The notes below the pieces were generated by a model. That model saw nothing but the letters and a program-made list of their open reading frames with translations, did no database searches and was not told the DNA's origin. Positions 9,525 to 22,704 of a stretch of 64,000 nt of DNA are shown here, piece by piece; position 1 is the stretch's first letter, and each line of letters starts with the position of its first letter. The position numbers and the translations under genes were made by a program. The stretch lies in contig NC_046683.1 of the NCBI RefSeq assembly GCF_009870125.1, positions 32,454,129 through 32,518,128 on the forward strand. The letters are read 5' to 3'. This stretch comes from Drosophila pseudoobscura (lineage: Eukaryota > Arthropoda > Insecta > Diptera > Drosophilidae).

Positions 9525-11387
9525 ATATATATATCCAGTGAATTTGAAAACGTTGTGCAATCAAACACGTGCCAATTAAATTGAAGTTCTGGTGGATTGT
9601 ATTATTCGGTTTGGTTTAAAGAAGACAAGAGGTATTTGAATCGTACAATAGTGAAACAGTTTTAACAGTCTCGTATCCTAGGACTGGAAATCTTACTACG
9701 TTCGACATCGGGAAAGAGAAAAAAGTACCAATTGACCCCTCCAATAACGAAGTCGTCAAAGTCCATCGATTTCTTAGTAGTTCTGGGAAAGACCTCGGAT
9801 TTCCCAGGGACCAGCATCTACATAAACCAACGATAACTACAACCAAATAAACTAGCAAAAGCCGTCCGAAGATATACTAGAGTGAAATTTGAAGTTATGT
9901 GGATGCATACTTAAACTGATGTACTTCTTGGAGTAAGACGACAAGAATGGTTTTCTTGCGAATTCGGAGAAACTAATATGCCGCACTCGTCACCCTTCTC
10001 GCTTACGAGTTAAGCGCGCGGCTAAAGCTTTCGCACGTAGTTTCTTCGTTGTGTGTGTAGTGATTTCCAAACTGGGGAAATAAAAACATTATTCTGCTGC
10101 GATCCACACTGCCGTTTAACAGTCGTCGTATCAAAATGTACCCAAAGTATCAATTTTGAGTCTCTTTATGAGATTTTCCATTTTCTTTGTTTTATTAAAG
10201 ATTAAATTCCGTACTAGCTATTCATCTTAGTTCTGTATTGTATAGACGTTAAGAGAAAAACAAACAATGTATATAATGACCCATAATTAAAATCTGCGCA
10301 AGTGAAAGCCACATAGTTTTAAGATCAGCCGTTAAGTTGCAAATCGTCGTCGAACTGGTATGGAAATGATATAATCGGTGTTTCATCCGAATTAGAAGTG
10401 AAGACATGTATATTCATAATTTTTCTCCTTTCCTCAGAATATGTTCCCACGTCGCCCCTTGAGCTCAACGGACACGCCGGATATTTCGTATAAAGTATGA
10501 GTGAGTTACGAGCTTCCTTAAACGGAGATCTCGAGTATTTTCGAAGTATATATATACGTCTTGTAAAACTTCTATTGCGGTATGTTGAACAACCATATAC
10601 ATACGTGCGATAATAAAAGCCGATCGGCTAGTAATTTTTCTTTCACGTTTGCCTTCTTTTTATATTATTATCCTATTTTTTTTTATTCTTTCCAATTTAA
10701 TTTCTTTTACGCCATATTCTCTACACCTAAGTCCTATATACATATACATATACATTTATAACTAGATATAAATTGTTATTATTTCCTCTTTCTTTATCTG
10801 ATTAAGTTGTATTAAGTTTATGCATATCCAGAAAATCATGAAGTCCAAACCCGTAAATTTTGAATTATTAAATAATAATTAGTAGATAATAATGGAACAT
10901 TAAACCTTTTGTGTTTGTCCTGAGTAGAGCCTGAGGCAGTCCGATGATCAAATGGAGATACGCTTGATTAGGGTTATGCTGTCGATTAAACGGCATACTA
11001 AAGGTAGGGAGGGTAGAGAAGGGGTCAAAGTCATCTGAGTTCCCCGAGAGCGGCGGAATATAGCCTGACTATTTGTCGGTAGTCGGTTAGCCAGTTAGTT
11101 AAAATTCCCATTCTTTTCTTTTTTTTTTTGATTTCTTTTATAGAGTTCCTTTTGAACATTAAATCAAGTGTACCTAAAACATCTTTGCGAATGTGTTCGT
11201 ATGGCAAATAGGAGAGTAGGAAAGATCCCACGACATTCCGGCGAGCTAGTTAGAGCATAGCTAGAGGTACACGTTCCGAAATCTTGCTATACTATTGGTG
11301 TCTGACCGTCAAAAAAAGTAGGTACAACCTCCATCCGTACATACAATCTCACACCTCTAAGAATAAGAATTTCTTGCATATTACATA
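9525..11387 (+). repeat. Family S 3' LTR, second part
   Basis: Continues the LTR broken at 2922 and ends CTTGCATATTACA before satellite. It contains the block around 11040-11270 (CTAGCTATGCTCTAAC on the opposite strand) that is also conserved in family R LTRs. Short ORFs inside are not convincing. Confidence 0.9.
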
Positions 11388-14300
11388 GTGCTATATTGAT
11401 GCTAGTGCCCAAGATGTCCGATCCTGCCACATTTCCTGGAGCGTGGGTGCTATACAGGTGCGGTGGTTGAATATACGTGCAAGTGCTGGATAGGGAAGGG
11501 TTCTATGTAAGTGCAGGTGCCATATATTTGCGGAGGTTGCACGTTTTTGGGGTAATAGTGCCATATTGATGCTAGTGCCCAAGATGTCCGATCCTGCCAC
11601 ATTTCCTGGAGCGTGGGTGCTATACAGGTGCGGTGGTTGAATATACGTGCAAGTGCTGGATAGGGAAGGGTTCTATGTAAGTGCAGGTACCATATATTTG
11701 CGGAGGTTGCACGTTTTTGGGGTAATAGTGCCATATTGATGCTAGTGCCCAAGATGTCCGATCCTGCCACATTTCCTGGAGCGTGGGTGCTATACAGGTG
11801 CGGTGGTTGAATATACGTTCAAGTGCTGGATAGGGGAGGGTTCTATATAAGTGCAGGTGCCATATAGTTGCGTGGTTCAACTTTTTTTGGGGCTATATTG
11901 CCATATTGCTGCATATGCCCAAAATATGCAATCCCGATACAATTCCTGGAGCGTGGGTGCAATATAGGTGCGGTGGCTCAATATATATGCATGTGCTAGA
12001 TAGGGAAGTCTCCTATATAAGTGCCGGTGCCACATACATAGTTGCGGAGTTCAACTTTTTTTGGGGCTATATTGCCATATTGCTGCTTATGCCCAAAATA
12101 TGCGATCCTGCCACAAATCCTGGAGCGTGGGTTCCTTATAGTTGCGGTGTTTCAATATACGTGCAAGTGCTGGATAGGGAAGGGATCTATATAAGTGCAG
12201 GTGCCATATAGTTGCGGGGTTCAACTTTTTTTGGGGCTATATTGCCATATTGCTGCATATGCCCAAAATATGCGATCCTGATACATTTCCTGGAGCGTGG
12301 GTTCCATATAGTTGCGGTGGTTCAATATACATGCAAGTGCTGGATAGGGAAGGGTTCTATATAAGTGCAGGTGCCATATAGTTGCGGGGTTCAACTTTTT
12401 TTGGGGCTATATTGCCATATTGCTGCTTATGCCCAAAATATGGGATCCTGCCACAATTCCTGGAGAGTGGGTTCCATATAGTTGCGGTGGTTCAATATAC
12501 ATGCAAGTGCTGGATAGGGAAGGGTTCTATATAAGTGCAGGTGCCATATATTTGCGGAGGTTTGCACGTTTTTGGGGCAATAGTGCCATATTGATGCTAG
12601 TGCCCAAGATGTCCGATCCTGCCACAAATTTCTGGAGCGTGGGTACTATACAGGTGCGGTTGCAATATATGTGCAAGTGCTGGATAGGGAAGGGTTCTAT
12701 ATAAGTGCAGGTGCCATATAATTGCGGAGGCTCCACGTTTTTGGGGCTATAGTGCCATATTGATGCTAGTGCCCAAGATGTGTGATCCTGCCACATTTCC
12801 TGTAGCGTGGGTGCTATACAGGTGGGGTGGTTCACTATACGTGCAAGTGCTGGATAGGGAAGGGTTCTATATAAGTGCAGGTGCCATATAGTTGCGGGGT
12901 TCAACTTTTTTTTGGGCTATAGTGCCATATTGTTGCTAGTGCCCAAGATGTCCGATCCTGCCAAAATTCCTGGAGCGTGGGTGCTATACAGGTGCGGTGG
13001 TTCAATATACGTGCAAGTGCTGGATAGGGAAGGGTTCTATATAAGTGCAGGTGTCATATAGTTGCGGGGTTCAACTTTTTTTGGGGCTATAGTGCCATAT
13101 TGTTGCTAGTGCCCAAGATGTCCGATCCTGCCAAAATTCCTGGAGCGTGGGTGCTATACAGGTGCGGTGGTTCAATATACGTGCAAGTGCTGGATAGGGA
13201 AGGGTTCTGTATAAGTGCAGGTGCCATATAGTTGCGGGGTTCAACTTTTTTTGGGTCTATATTGCCATATTGGTGCATATGCCCAAAATATGCGATCCTG
13301 ATAAATTTCCTGGAGCGTGGGTTCCATATAGTTGCGGTGGTTCAATATACATGCAAGTGCTGGATAGGGAAGGGTTCTATATAAGTACAGGTGCCATATA
13401 TTTGCGGAGGTTTGCACGTTTTTGGGGCAATAGTGCCATATTGATACTAGTGCCCAAGATGTCCGATCCTGCCACATTTCCTGGAGCGTGGGTGCTATAC
13501 AGGTACGGTGGTTCAATATACGTGCAAGTGCTGGATAGGGAAGGGTTCTATATAAGTGCAGGTGCCATATAATTGCGGAGGCTCCACGTTTTTGGGGCTA
13601 TAGTGCCATATTGATGCTAGTGCCCAAGATGTGCGATCCTGCCACATTTCCTGGAGCGTGGGTGCTATACAGGTGCAGTGGTTCAATATACGTGCAAGTG
13701 CTGGATAGGGAAGGGTTCTATGTAAGTGCAGGTGCCATATAGTTGCGGGGTTCAACTTTTTTTGGGGCTATATTGCCATATTGGTGCTTATGCCCAAAAT
13801 ATGCGATCCTGCCACAATTCCTGGAGCATGGGTTCCATATAGTTGCGGTGGTTCAATATACGTGCAAGTACTGGATAGGGAAGGGTGTGCAGGTACCATA
13901 TATTTGCGGAGGTTGCACGTTTTTTCGGTAAAAGTGCCATATTGATGCTAGTGCCCAAGATGTCCGATCCTGCCACATTTCCTGGAGCGTGGGTGCTATA
14001 CAGGTGCGGTGGTTGAATATACGTTCAAGTGCTGGATAGGGGAGGGTTCTATATAAGTGCAAGTGCCGTATAGTTGCGTGGTTCAACTTTTTTTGGGGCT
14101 ATATTGCCATATTGGTGCTTATGCCCAAAATATGCGATCCTGCCACAATTCCGAGAGCGTGGGTTCTATATAGTTGCGGTGGTTCAATATACGTGCAAGT
14201 GCTGGATAGGGAAGGGATCTATATAAGTGCAGGTGCCATATAGTTGCGGGGTTCAACTTTTTTTGAGGCTATATTGCCATATTGCTGCTTATGCCCAAAA

Positions 14301-15510
14301 TATGCGATCCTGCCACAATTCCTAGAGAGTGGGTTCCATATAGTATCGGTGGTTCAATATACATGCAAGTGCTGGATAGGGAAGTGTTCTATATAAGTGC
14401 AGGTGCCATATATTTGCGAAGGTTTGCACGTTTTTGGGGCAATAGTGCCATATTGACGCAAGTGCCAAGATGTCCGATCCTGCCACATTTCCTGGAGCGT
14501 GGGTGCTATACAGGTGCGGTGGTTCAATATACGTGCAAGTGCTGGATAGGGAAGGGTTCTATATAAGTGCAGGTGCCATATAGTTGCGGGGTTCAACTTT
14601 TTTTGGGTCTATATTGCCATATTGGTGCATATGCCCAAAATATGCGATCCTGATACATTTCCTGGAGCGTGGGTGCAATATAGGTGCGGTGGTTCAATAT
14701 ACGTGCAAGTGCTGGATAGGGAAGGGATCTATATAAGTGCAGGTGCCATATAGTTGCGGGGTTCAACTTTTTCTGGGTCTATATTGCCATATTGGCGCTT
14801 ATGCCCAAAATATGGGATCCTGCCACAATTCCTGGAGAGTGGGTTCCATTTAGTTGCGGTGGTTCAATATACGTGCAAGTACTGGATAGGGAAGGGTTCT
14901 ATATAAGTGCAGGTGCCATATAGTTGCGGGGTTCAACTTTTTTTGGGGCAGTAGTGCCATATTGGTGATAGTGCCGAAAATATTCGATCCTGCCACAATT
15001 CCTGGAGCGTGGGTTCCATATAGTTGCGGTGGTTCAATATAAGTGCAAGTACTGGATAGGGAAGGGTTCTAAATAAGTGCAGGTGCCATATAGTTGCGGG
15101 GTTCAACTTTTTTTGGGGCTATAGTGCCATATTGTTGCTAGTGCCCAAGATGTCCGATCCTGCCAAATTTCCTGGAGCGTGGGTGCAATATAGGAGCGGT
15201 GGTTCAATATACGTGCAAGTGCTGGATAGGGAAGGGATCTATATAAGTGCAGGTGCCATATAGTTGCGGGGTTCAACTTTTTTTGAGGCTATATTGCTAT
15301 ATTGCTGCTTATGCCCAAAATATGGGATCCTGCCACAATTCCTGGAGAGTGGGTTCCATATAGTTGCGGTGGTTTAATATACGTGCAAGTACTGGATAGG
15401 GAAGTGTTCTAAATAAGTGCAGGTGCCATATAGTTGCGGGGTTCAACTTTTTTTGGGGCTATAGTGCCATATTGTTGCTAGTGCCCAAGATGTCCGATCT
15501 TGCCACATTT

Positions 15511-18500
15511 CCTGGATCGTGGGTGCTATACAGGTGCGGTGGTTCCATATACGTGCAAGTGCTGGATAGGGAAGGGTTCTATGTAAGTGCAGGTGTCATA
15601 TAGTTGCGGGGTTCAACTTTTTTTGGGGCTATAGTGCCATATTGTTGCTTGTGCCCAAGATGTCCGATCCTGCCAAAATTCCTGGAGCGTGGGTGCTATA
15701 CAGGTGCGGGGGTTCAATATACGTGCAAGTGCTGGAAAGGGAAGGGTTCTGTATAAGTGCAGGTGCCATATAGTTGCGGGGTTCAACTTTTTTTGGGTCT
15801 ATATTGCCATATTGGTGCATATGCCCAAAATATGCGATCCTGATACATTTCCTGGAGCGTGGGTGCAATATAGGAGCGGTGGTTCAATATTCGTGCAAGT
15901 GCTGGATAGGGAAGGGATCTATATAAGTGCAGGTGCCATATAGTTGCGGGGTTCAACTTTTTTTGAGGCTATATTGCTATATTGCTGCTTATGCCCAAAA
16001 TATGGGATCCTGCCACAATTCCTGGAGAGTGGGTTCCATATAGTTACGGTGGTTCAATATACGTGCAAGTACTGGATAGGGAAGTGTTCTAAATAAGTGC
16101 AGGTGCCATATAGTTGCGGGGTTCAACTTTTTTTGGGGCTATAGTGCCATATTGTTGCTAGTGCCCAAGATGTCCGATCTTGCCACATTTCCTGGATCGT
16201 GGGTGCTATACAGGTGCGGTGGTTCAATATACGTGCAAGTGCTGGATAGGGAAGGGTTCTATGTAAGTGCAGGTGTCATATAGTTGCGGGGTTCAACTTT
16301 TTTTGGGGCTATAGTGCCATATTGTTGCTTGTGCCCAAGATGTCCGATCCTGCCAAAATTCCTGGAGCGTGGGTGCTATACAGGTGCGGTGGTTCAATAT
16401 ACGTGCAAGTGCTGGAAAGGGAAGGGTTCTGTATAAGTGCAGGTGCCATATAGTTGCGGGGTTCAACTTTTTTTGGGTCTATATTGCCATATTGGTGCAT
16501 ATGCCCAAAATATGCGATACTGATACATTTCCTGGAGCGTGGGTGCAATATAGGAGCGGTGGTTCAATATACGTGCAAGTGCTGGATAGGGAAGGGATCT
16601 ATAAAGTGCAGGTGCCATATAGTTGCGGGGTTCAACTTTTTTTGAGGCTATATTGCTATATTGCTGCTTATGCCCAAAATATGGGATCCTGCCACAATTC
16701 CTGGAGAGTGGGTTCCATATAGTTGCGGTGGTTCAATATACGTGCAAGTACTGGATAGGGAAGTGTTCTAAATAAGTGCAGGTGCCATATAGTTGCGGGG
16801 TTCAACTTTTTTTGGGGCTATAGTGCCATATTGTTGCTAGTGCCCAAGATGTCCGATCTTGCCACATTTCCTCGATCGTGGGTGCTATACAGGTGCGGTG
16901 GTTCAATATACGTGCAAGTGCTGGATAGGGAAGGGTTCTATATAAGTGCAGGTGTCATATAGTTGCGGGGTTCAACTTTTTTTGAGGCTATATTGCTATA
17001 TTGCTGCTTATGCCCAAAATATGGGATCCTGCCACAATTCCTGGAGAGTGGGTTCCATATAGTTGCGGTGGTTCAATATACGTGCAAGTACTGGATAGGG
17101 AAGTGTTCCAAATAAGTGCAGGTGCCATATAGTTGCGGGGTTCAACTTTTTTTGGGGCTATAGTGCCATATTGTTGCTAGTGCCCAAGATGTCCGATCTT
17201 GCCACATTTCCTGGATCGTGGGTGCTATACAGGTGCGGTGGTTCAATATACGTGCAAGTGCTGGATAGGGAAGGGTTCTATGTAAGTGCAGGTGTCATAT
17301 AGTTGCGGGGTTCAACTTTTTTTGGGGCTATAGTGCCATATTGTTGCTTGTGCCCAAGATGTCCGATCTTGCCAAAATTCCTGGAGCGTGGGTGCTATAC
17401 AGGTGCGGTGGTTCAATATACGTGCAAGTGCTGGAAAGGGAAGGGTTCTGTATATGTGCAGGTGCCATATAGTTGCGGGGTTCAACTTTTTTTGGGTCTA
17501 TATTGCCATATTGGTGCATATGCCCAAAATATGCGATCCTGATACATTTCCTGGAGCGTGGGTGCAATATAGGAGCGGTGGTTCAATATACGTGCAAGTG
17601 CTGGATAGGGAAGGGATCTATATAAGTGCAGGTGCCATATAGTTGCGGGGTTCAACTTTTTTTGAGGCTATATTGCTATATTGCTGCTTATGCCCAAAAT
17701 ATGGGATCCTGCCACAATTCCTGGAGAGTGGGTTCCATATAGTTGCGGTGGTTCAATATACGTGCAAGTACTGGATAGGGAAGTGTTCTAAATAAGTGCA
17801 GGTGCCATATAGTTGCGGGGTTCAACTTTTTTGCGGCTATAGTGCCATATTGTTGCTAGTGCCCAAGATGTCCGATCTTGCCACATTTCCTGGATCGTGG
17901 GTGCTATACAGGTGCGGTGGTTCAATATACGTGCAAGTGCTGGATAGGGAAGGGTTCTATATAAGTGCAGGTGTCATATAGTTGCGGGGTTCAACTTTTT
18001 TTGGGGCTATAGTGCCATATTGTTGCTAGTGCCCAAGATGTCCGATCCTGCCAAAATTCCTGGAGCGTGGGTGCTATACAGGTGCGGTGGTTCAATATAC
18101 GTGCAAGTGCTGGAAAGGGAAGGGTTCTGTATAAGTGCAGGTGCCATATAGTTGCGGGGTTCAACTTTTTTTGGGTCTATATTGCCATATTGGTGCATAT
18201 GCCCAAAATATGCGATCCTGATACATTTCCTGGAGCGTGGGTGCAATATAGGAGCGGTGGTTCAATATACGTGCAAGTGCTGGATAGGGAAGGGATCTAT
18301 ATAAGTGCAGGTGCCATATAGTTGCGGGGTTCAACTTTTTTTGAGGCTATATTGCTATATTGCTGCTTATGCCCAAAATATGGGATCCTGCCACAATTCC
18401 TGGAGAGTGGGTTCCATATAGTTGCGGTGGTTCAATATACGTGCAAGTACTGGATAGGGAAGTGTTCTAAATAAGTGCAGGTGCCATATAGTTGCGGGGT

Positions 18501-18578
18501 TCAACTTTTTTTGGGGCTATAGTGCCATATTGTTGCTAGTGCCCAAGATGTCCGATCTTGCCACATTTCCTGGATCGT
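15511..18578. repeat. Four-monomer higher-order repeat (680 bp) within the satellite
   Basis: A diagnostic monomer with CTGGATCG in place of CTGGAGCG starts this motif at 15511, 16191, 16870, 17210, 17889 and 18569. The spacings are 680, 679, 340, 679 and 680 bp, so blocks of four distinct monomers are repeated, with one two-monomer step. The other monomer types (GGTCTATATTGCCATATTGG, TTTGAGGCTATATTGC) recur in the same order. Confidence 0.88.
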
Positions 18579-20099
18579 GGGTGCTATACAGGTGCGGTGG
18601 TTCAATATACGTGCAAGTGCTGGATAGGGAAGGGTTCTGTATAAGTGCAGGTGCCATATAGTTGCGGGGTTCAACTTTTTTTGGGGCTATATTACCATAT
18701 TGGTGCATATGCCAAAAAAAAAGGCGATCCTGATAAATTTCCTGGAGCGTGGGTGCAATATAGGTGCGGTGGTTCAATATACATGCAAGTGCTGGATAGG
18801 GAAGGGTTCTATATAAGTTCACGTGCCATATAGTTGCGGAGGTTCCACTTTTTTGGGGCTATATTGCCATATTGGTGCTAGTGCCCAAAATATGCGATCC
18901 TGCCACATTTCTTAGAGCGTGGGTGCTATATAGGTGCGGTGGTTCAGTATACATGCCAGTGCTGGATAGTGAAGGGTTATATATAAGTGCAGGTGCCATA
19001 TAGTTGCGGAGGTTCCACTTTTTTGGGGCTAGAGTGCCATATTGGTGCTAGTGCCCAAGAAGTGCGATCCTGCCACATTTCCTGGAGCGTGGGTGCTATA
19101 TAGGTGCGGTGGTTCAGTATACATGCCAGTGCTGGATAGGGAATGGTTCTATATAAGTGCAGGGGCCCTAATAGTTGCGGAGGTTCCACTTTTTTGGGGC
19201 TAGAGTGCCATATTGGTGCCAGTGCCCAAGATGTGCGATCCTGCCACATTTCCTGGAGCGTGGGTGCTATATAGGTGCGGTGGTTCAGTATACATGCAAG
19301 TGCTGTATAGGGACAGGTTCTATATAAGTGCAGGTGCCATATAGTTGCGGAGGTTCCACTTTTTTGGGGCAATATTGCCATATTGGTGCTTACGCTCAAA
19401 AAATGCGATCCCGCCACATTTCTTAGAGCGTGGGTGCTATATAGGTGCGGTGGTTCAGTATACATGCCAGTGCTGGATAGTGAAGGGTTATATATAAGTG
19501 CAGGTGCCATATAGTTGCGGAGGTTCCACTTTTTTGGGGCTATATTGCCATATTGGTGCTAGTGCCCAAAATATGCGATCCTGCCACATTTCTTAGAGCG
19601 TGGGTGCTATATAGGTGCGGTGGTTCAGTATACATGCCAGTGCTGGATAGGGAATGGTTCTATATAAGTGCAGGGGCCCTAATAGTTGCGGAGGTTCCAC
19701 TTTTTTGGGGCTAGAGTGCCATATTGGTGCCAGTGCCCAAGATGTGCGATCCTGCCACATTTCCTGGAGCGTGGGTGCTATATAGGTGCGGTGGTTCAGT
19801 ATACATGCCAGTGCTAGATAGGGAAGGGTTCTATATAAGTGCAGGTGCCATATAGTTGCGGAGGTTCCACTTTTTTGGGGCTATATTGCCATATTGGTGC
19901 TTATGCCCAAAATATGCGATCCTGCCACATTTCCTAGAGCGTGGGTTCCATATCGTTGCGGTGATTCAATATACATGCAAGTACTCTATAGGGAAGGTTT
20001 CTATATAGGTGCAGGTGCCATATAATTGCGGGGGTTCCACTTTTTTAGGGCTATATTGCCATATTGGTGCTTATGCCCAAAATATGCGATCATGCCACA

Positions 20100-21540
20100 T
20101 TTCCTAGAGCGTGGGTTCTATATAGGTGCGGTGGTTCAGTATACATGCCAGTGCTGGATAGTGAAGGGTTATATATAAGTGCAGGTGCCATATAGTTGCG
20201 AAGGTTCCACTTTTTTGGTGCTATATTGCCATATTGGTGCTAGTGCCCAAAATATGCGTGGGTGCTATATAGGTGCGGTGGTTCAGTATACATGCCAGTG
20301 CTGGATAGTGAAGGGTTATATATAAGAGCAGGTGCCATATAGTTGCGGAGGTTCCACTTTTTTGGGGCTAGAGTGCCATATTGTTGCTAGTGCCCAAAAT
20401 ATGCGATCCTGCCACATTTCCTGGAGCGTGGGTGCTATATAGGTGCGGTGGTTCAGTATACATGACAGTGCTGGATAGTGAAGGGTTATATATAAGTGCA
20501 GGTGCCATATAGTTGCGGAGGTTCCACTTTTTTGCGGCTAGAATGCCATATTGTTGCTAGTGCCCAAGAAGTGCGATCCTACCATATTTCTTAGAGCGTG
20601 GGTGCTATATAGGTGCGGTGGTTCAGTATACATGCCAGTGCTGGATAGTGAAGGGTTATCTATAAGTGCAGGTGCCATATAGTTGCGGAGGTTCCACTTT
20701 TTTGGGGCTAGATTGCCATATTGTTGCTAGTGCCCAAAATATGCGATCCTGCCACATTTCCTAGAGCGTGGGTGCTATATAGGTGCGGTGGTTCAGTATA
20801 CATGCCAGTGCTGGATAGTGAAGGGTTATCTATAAGTGCAGGTGCCATATAGTTGCGGAGGTTCCACTTTTTTGGGGCTAGATTGCCATATTGTTGCTAG
20901 TGCCCAAAATATGCGATCATGCCACATTTCCTAGAGCGTGGGTTCTATATAGGTGCGGTGGTTCAGTATACATGCCAGTGCTGGATAGTGAAGGGTTATA
21001 TATAAGTGCAGGTGCCATATAGTTGCGAAGGTTCCACTTTTTTGGTGCTATATTGCCATATTGGTGCTAGTGCCCAAAATATGCGTGGGTGCTATATAGG
21101 TGCGGTGGTTCAGTATACATGCCAGTGCTGGATAGTGAAGGGTTATATATAAGAGCAGGTGCCATATAGTTGCGGAGGTTCCACTTTTTTGGGGCTAGAG
21201 TGCCATATTGTTGCTAGTGCCCAAAATATGCGATCCTGCCACATTTCCTGGAGCGTGGGTGCTATATAGGTGCGGTGGTTCAGTATACATGCCAGTGCTG
21301 GATAGTGAAGGGTTATCTATAAGTGCAGGTGCCATATAGTTGCGGAGGTTCCACTTTTTTGGGGCTAGATTGCCATATTGTTGCTAGTGCCCAAAATATG
21401 CGATCCTGCCACATTTCCTAGAGCGTGGGTGCTATATAGGTGCGGTGGTTCAGCATACATGCCAGTGCTGGATAGGGAAGGGTTTTATATAAGTGCAGGT
21501 GTCATATAGTTGCGGAGTTCCACTTTTTTGAGGCTAGAGT
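20100..21540. repeat. Five-monomer (827-bp) duplication in the satellite
   Basis: A monomer lacking 23 bp (AAAATATGCG joined to TGGGTGCTAT) occurs at 20249 and again at 21076, 827 bp apart, which is five monomers minus 23 bp. The flanking monomers also match in order, so this is a recent block duplication marked by a rare deletion. Confidence 0.8.
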
Positions 21541-22704
21541 TGTAGCGTGCAGGTGTGGGATAGCTGTCGTTTACCCATACTAGTATGAAGAGATTTCGTA
21601 TGCACCTCTAGCTATGCTCTGACTAAGCTCGCCGGATTGTCGGGGTTCGTTCTACTCTCTCCTATCACATACTGACACACACTCGCATAATGTTTTAGGT
21701 GCACATTTAAAAATAAAAAAAAATAATAAAAAAAAAGAAGAAACAAACATAAAACTAACAACAGAATCCAGGTTTAACCGGAGCCAGGAATTGGTTATGG
21801 GACTAACAAGTTGGTTGTGGAAAGTGTGGACATAATTATCAATTACTCTACTCAAATGATGAGAAACTTCGGTGTTAGTGAGTATCTCCATCTTCTCTAC
21901 CCTCCCGACCTATGCTATACAGGTAACCTGACCGTATAGACCCTTGAATAACGTTAAACAGTTATCATCCCACCACTTCGATCATGCCTTTCTGAGGGCG
22001 GAGTCCTAGATTTATAACATATTAGGGTTGTACTTCAAAATCAATATCATTATATATATATTTCAATAAATCCCTAATCATATAATTAAATTCTTGGGGG
22101 GGGTATTCTTAACTTATAATTAAATCCATTTTTGTTGTGTCTCGATAGCTTAATATATTAGTAAGGAATTGCGAAGAAAAATTAAGAAAAATAAAGATTT
22201 AAAAATGACCATCATATATGGGTAACAGATTCTAAAGGGGTGAGAGGTACCAATACATTATGGTTACGGATTTATAAAGGTGATATCAATAGAAAATTAC
22301 ATGTAACACGCAGGTTACTTCCCAGCTCAGGGCATATATGTACTTGTTCTTATTTACAAACTCACAGCGCTTTTGGTAGGCTAGTACTGCTTATTCCATC
22401 CGTGATCGTTGAGCTCAATGATGACGTTGGTGCATAATTCTAAGGAAAAGAAAAGATATTTAACACGAGTATATATGCACATGAGCGTACTAGAGTGTAC
22501 TGCTTTGTAATCTCAAGGAAAATTAATGTTGCTCTCATACCCATTAGTTTCCAAAAACCATTATGTTGGCTCTGTTACATAACTAACTATAAAACTGTAT
22601 ACATCGTGTGACGAAAGAGAATGGTTTTAGCCTGGCACATGAAATCTAGAGGAAAAAGGGGCGTGTGTTACATCCACGAGTAACTATGGTCCTCTATTGC
22701 CGTG
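21541..22704 (-). repeat. Family R LTR fragment at the outer edge
   Basis: The first 1164 bp (+ strand) of an R LTR, starting TGTAGCGTGC and breaking off at CCTCTATTGCCGTG, where a complete R LTR starts. The missing remainder (from ATCGAGAGAC) is not found next to it. It is either a remnant of a lost unit or a partial LTR duplication. Confidence 0.9.

Larger units (their letters stand above)
1..11387 (+). mobile_element. Family S Ulysses-like LTR retrotransposon, copy 1 (5' part outside window)
   Basis: The 3' part of a Ty3/gypsy-superfamily element: pol from reverse transcriptase to integrase, a short 3' untranslated stretch, and a 3' LTR that starts TGTAGTGGCC at 2475 and ends ATTACA at 11387. 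The LTR is split by errantivirus E (2923-9524). Without it the LTR is about 2.3 kb, matching the - strand S LTRs at 34109 and 39257. The right flank is satellite, so the element sits in the satellite array. The 5' LTR and gag lie outside the window, so its target duplication cannot be checked. Ulysses-like is inferred from the very long LTR and the tRNA-Lys primer site seen in the other S copies. Confidence 0.9.
11388..21540. repeat. 170-bp tandem satellite, main block
   Basis: About 60 head-to-tail monomers. The landmark TTTCCTGGAGCG recurs at steps of 170 bp (for example 11431, 11601, 11771), with a few units of 174 bp. Each monomer carries GTGCCATATAG, GCTGGATAGGGAAGGG and usually TATATAAGTGCAGG. 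Two sequence types follow each other: to about 18830 units read GTTCAACTTTTTTTGG with ATACGTGCAAGTGC; after that they read GTTCCACTTTTTTGG with GTATACATGCCAGTGC. The second type matches the satellite at 57146-62017. Since 170 is not a multiple of three, the short ORFs across monomers change frame from unit to unit and are chance products. Confidence 0.97.

Noticed and set aside
18977..19510. 177-codon ORF and many 60-125 codon ORFs in the satellite
   Set aside because: They follow the repeat and change frame because the period is 170 bp; no start context and no known domain.
11388..21540. CRISPR-like regular repeats
   Set aside because: Long contiguous satellite monomers without unique spacers, in eukaryotic sequence.
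22240..22437. 65-codon + strand ORF repeated in each R LTR
   Set aside because: Same reason: LTR copies, no domain, opposite to the element direction.
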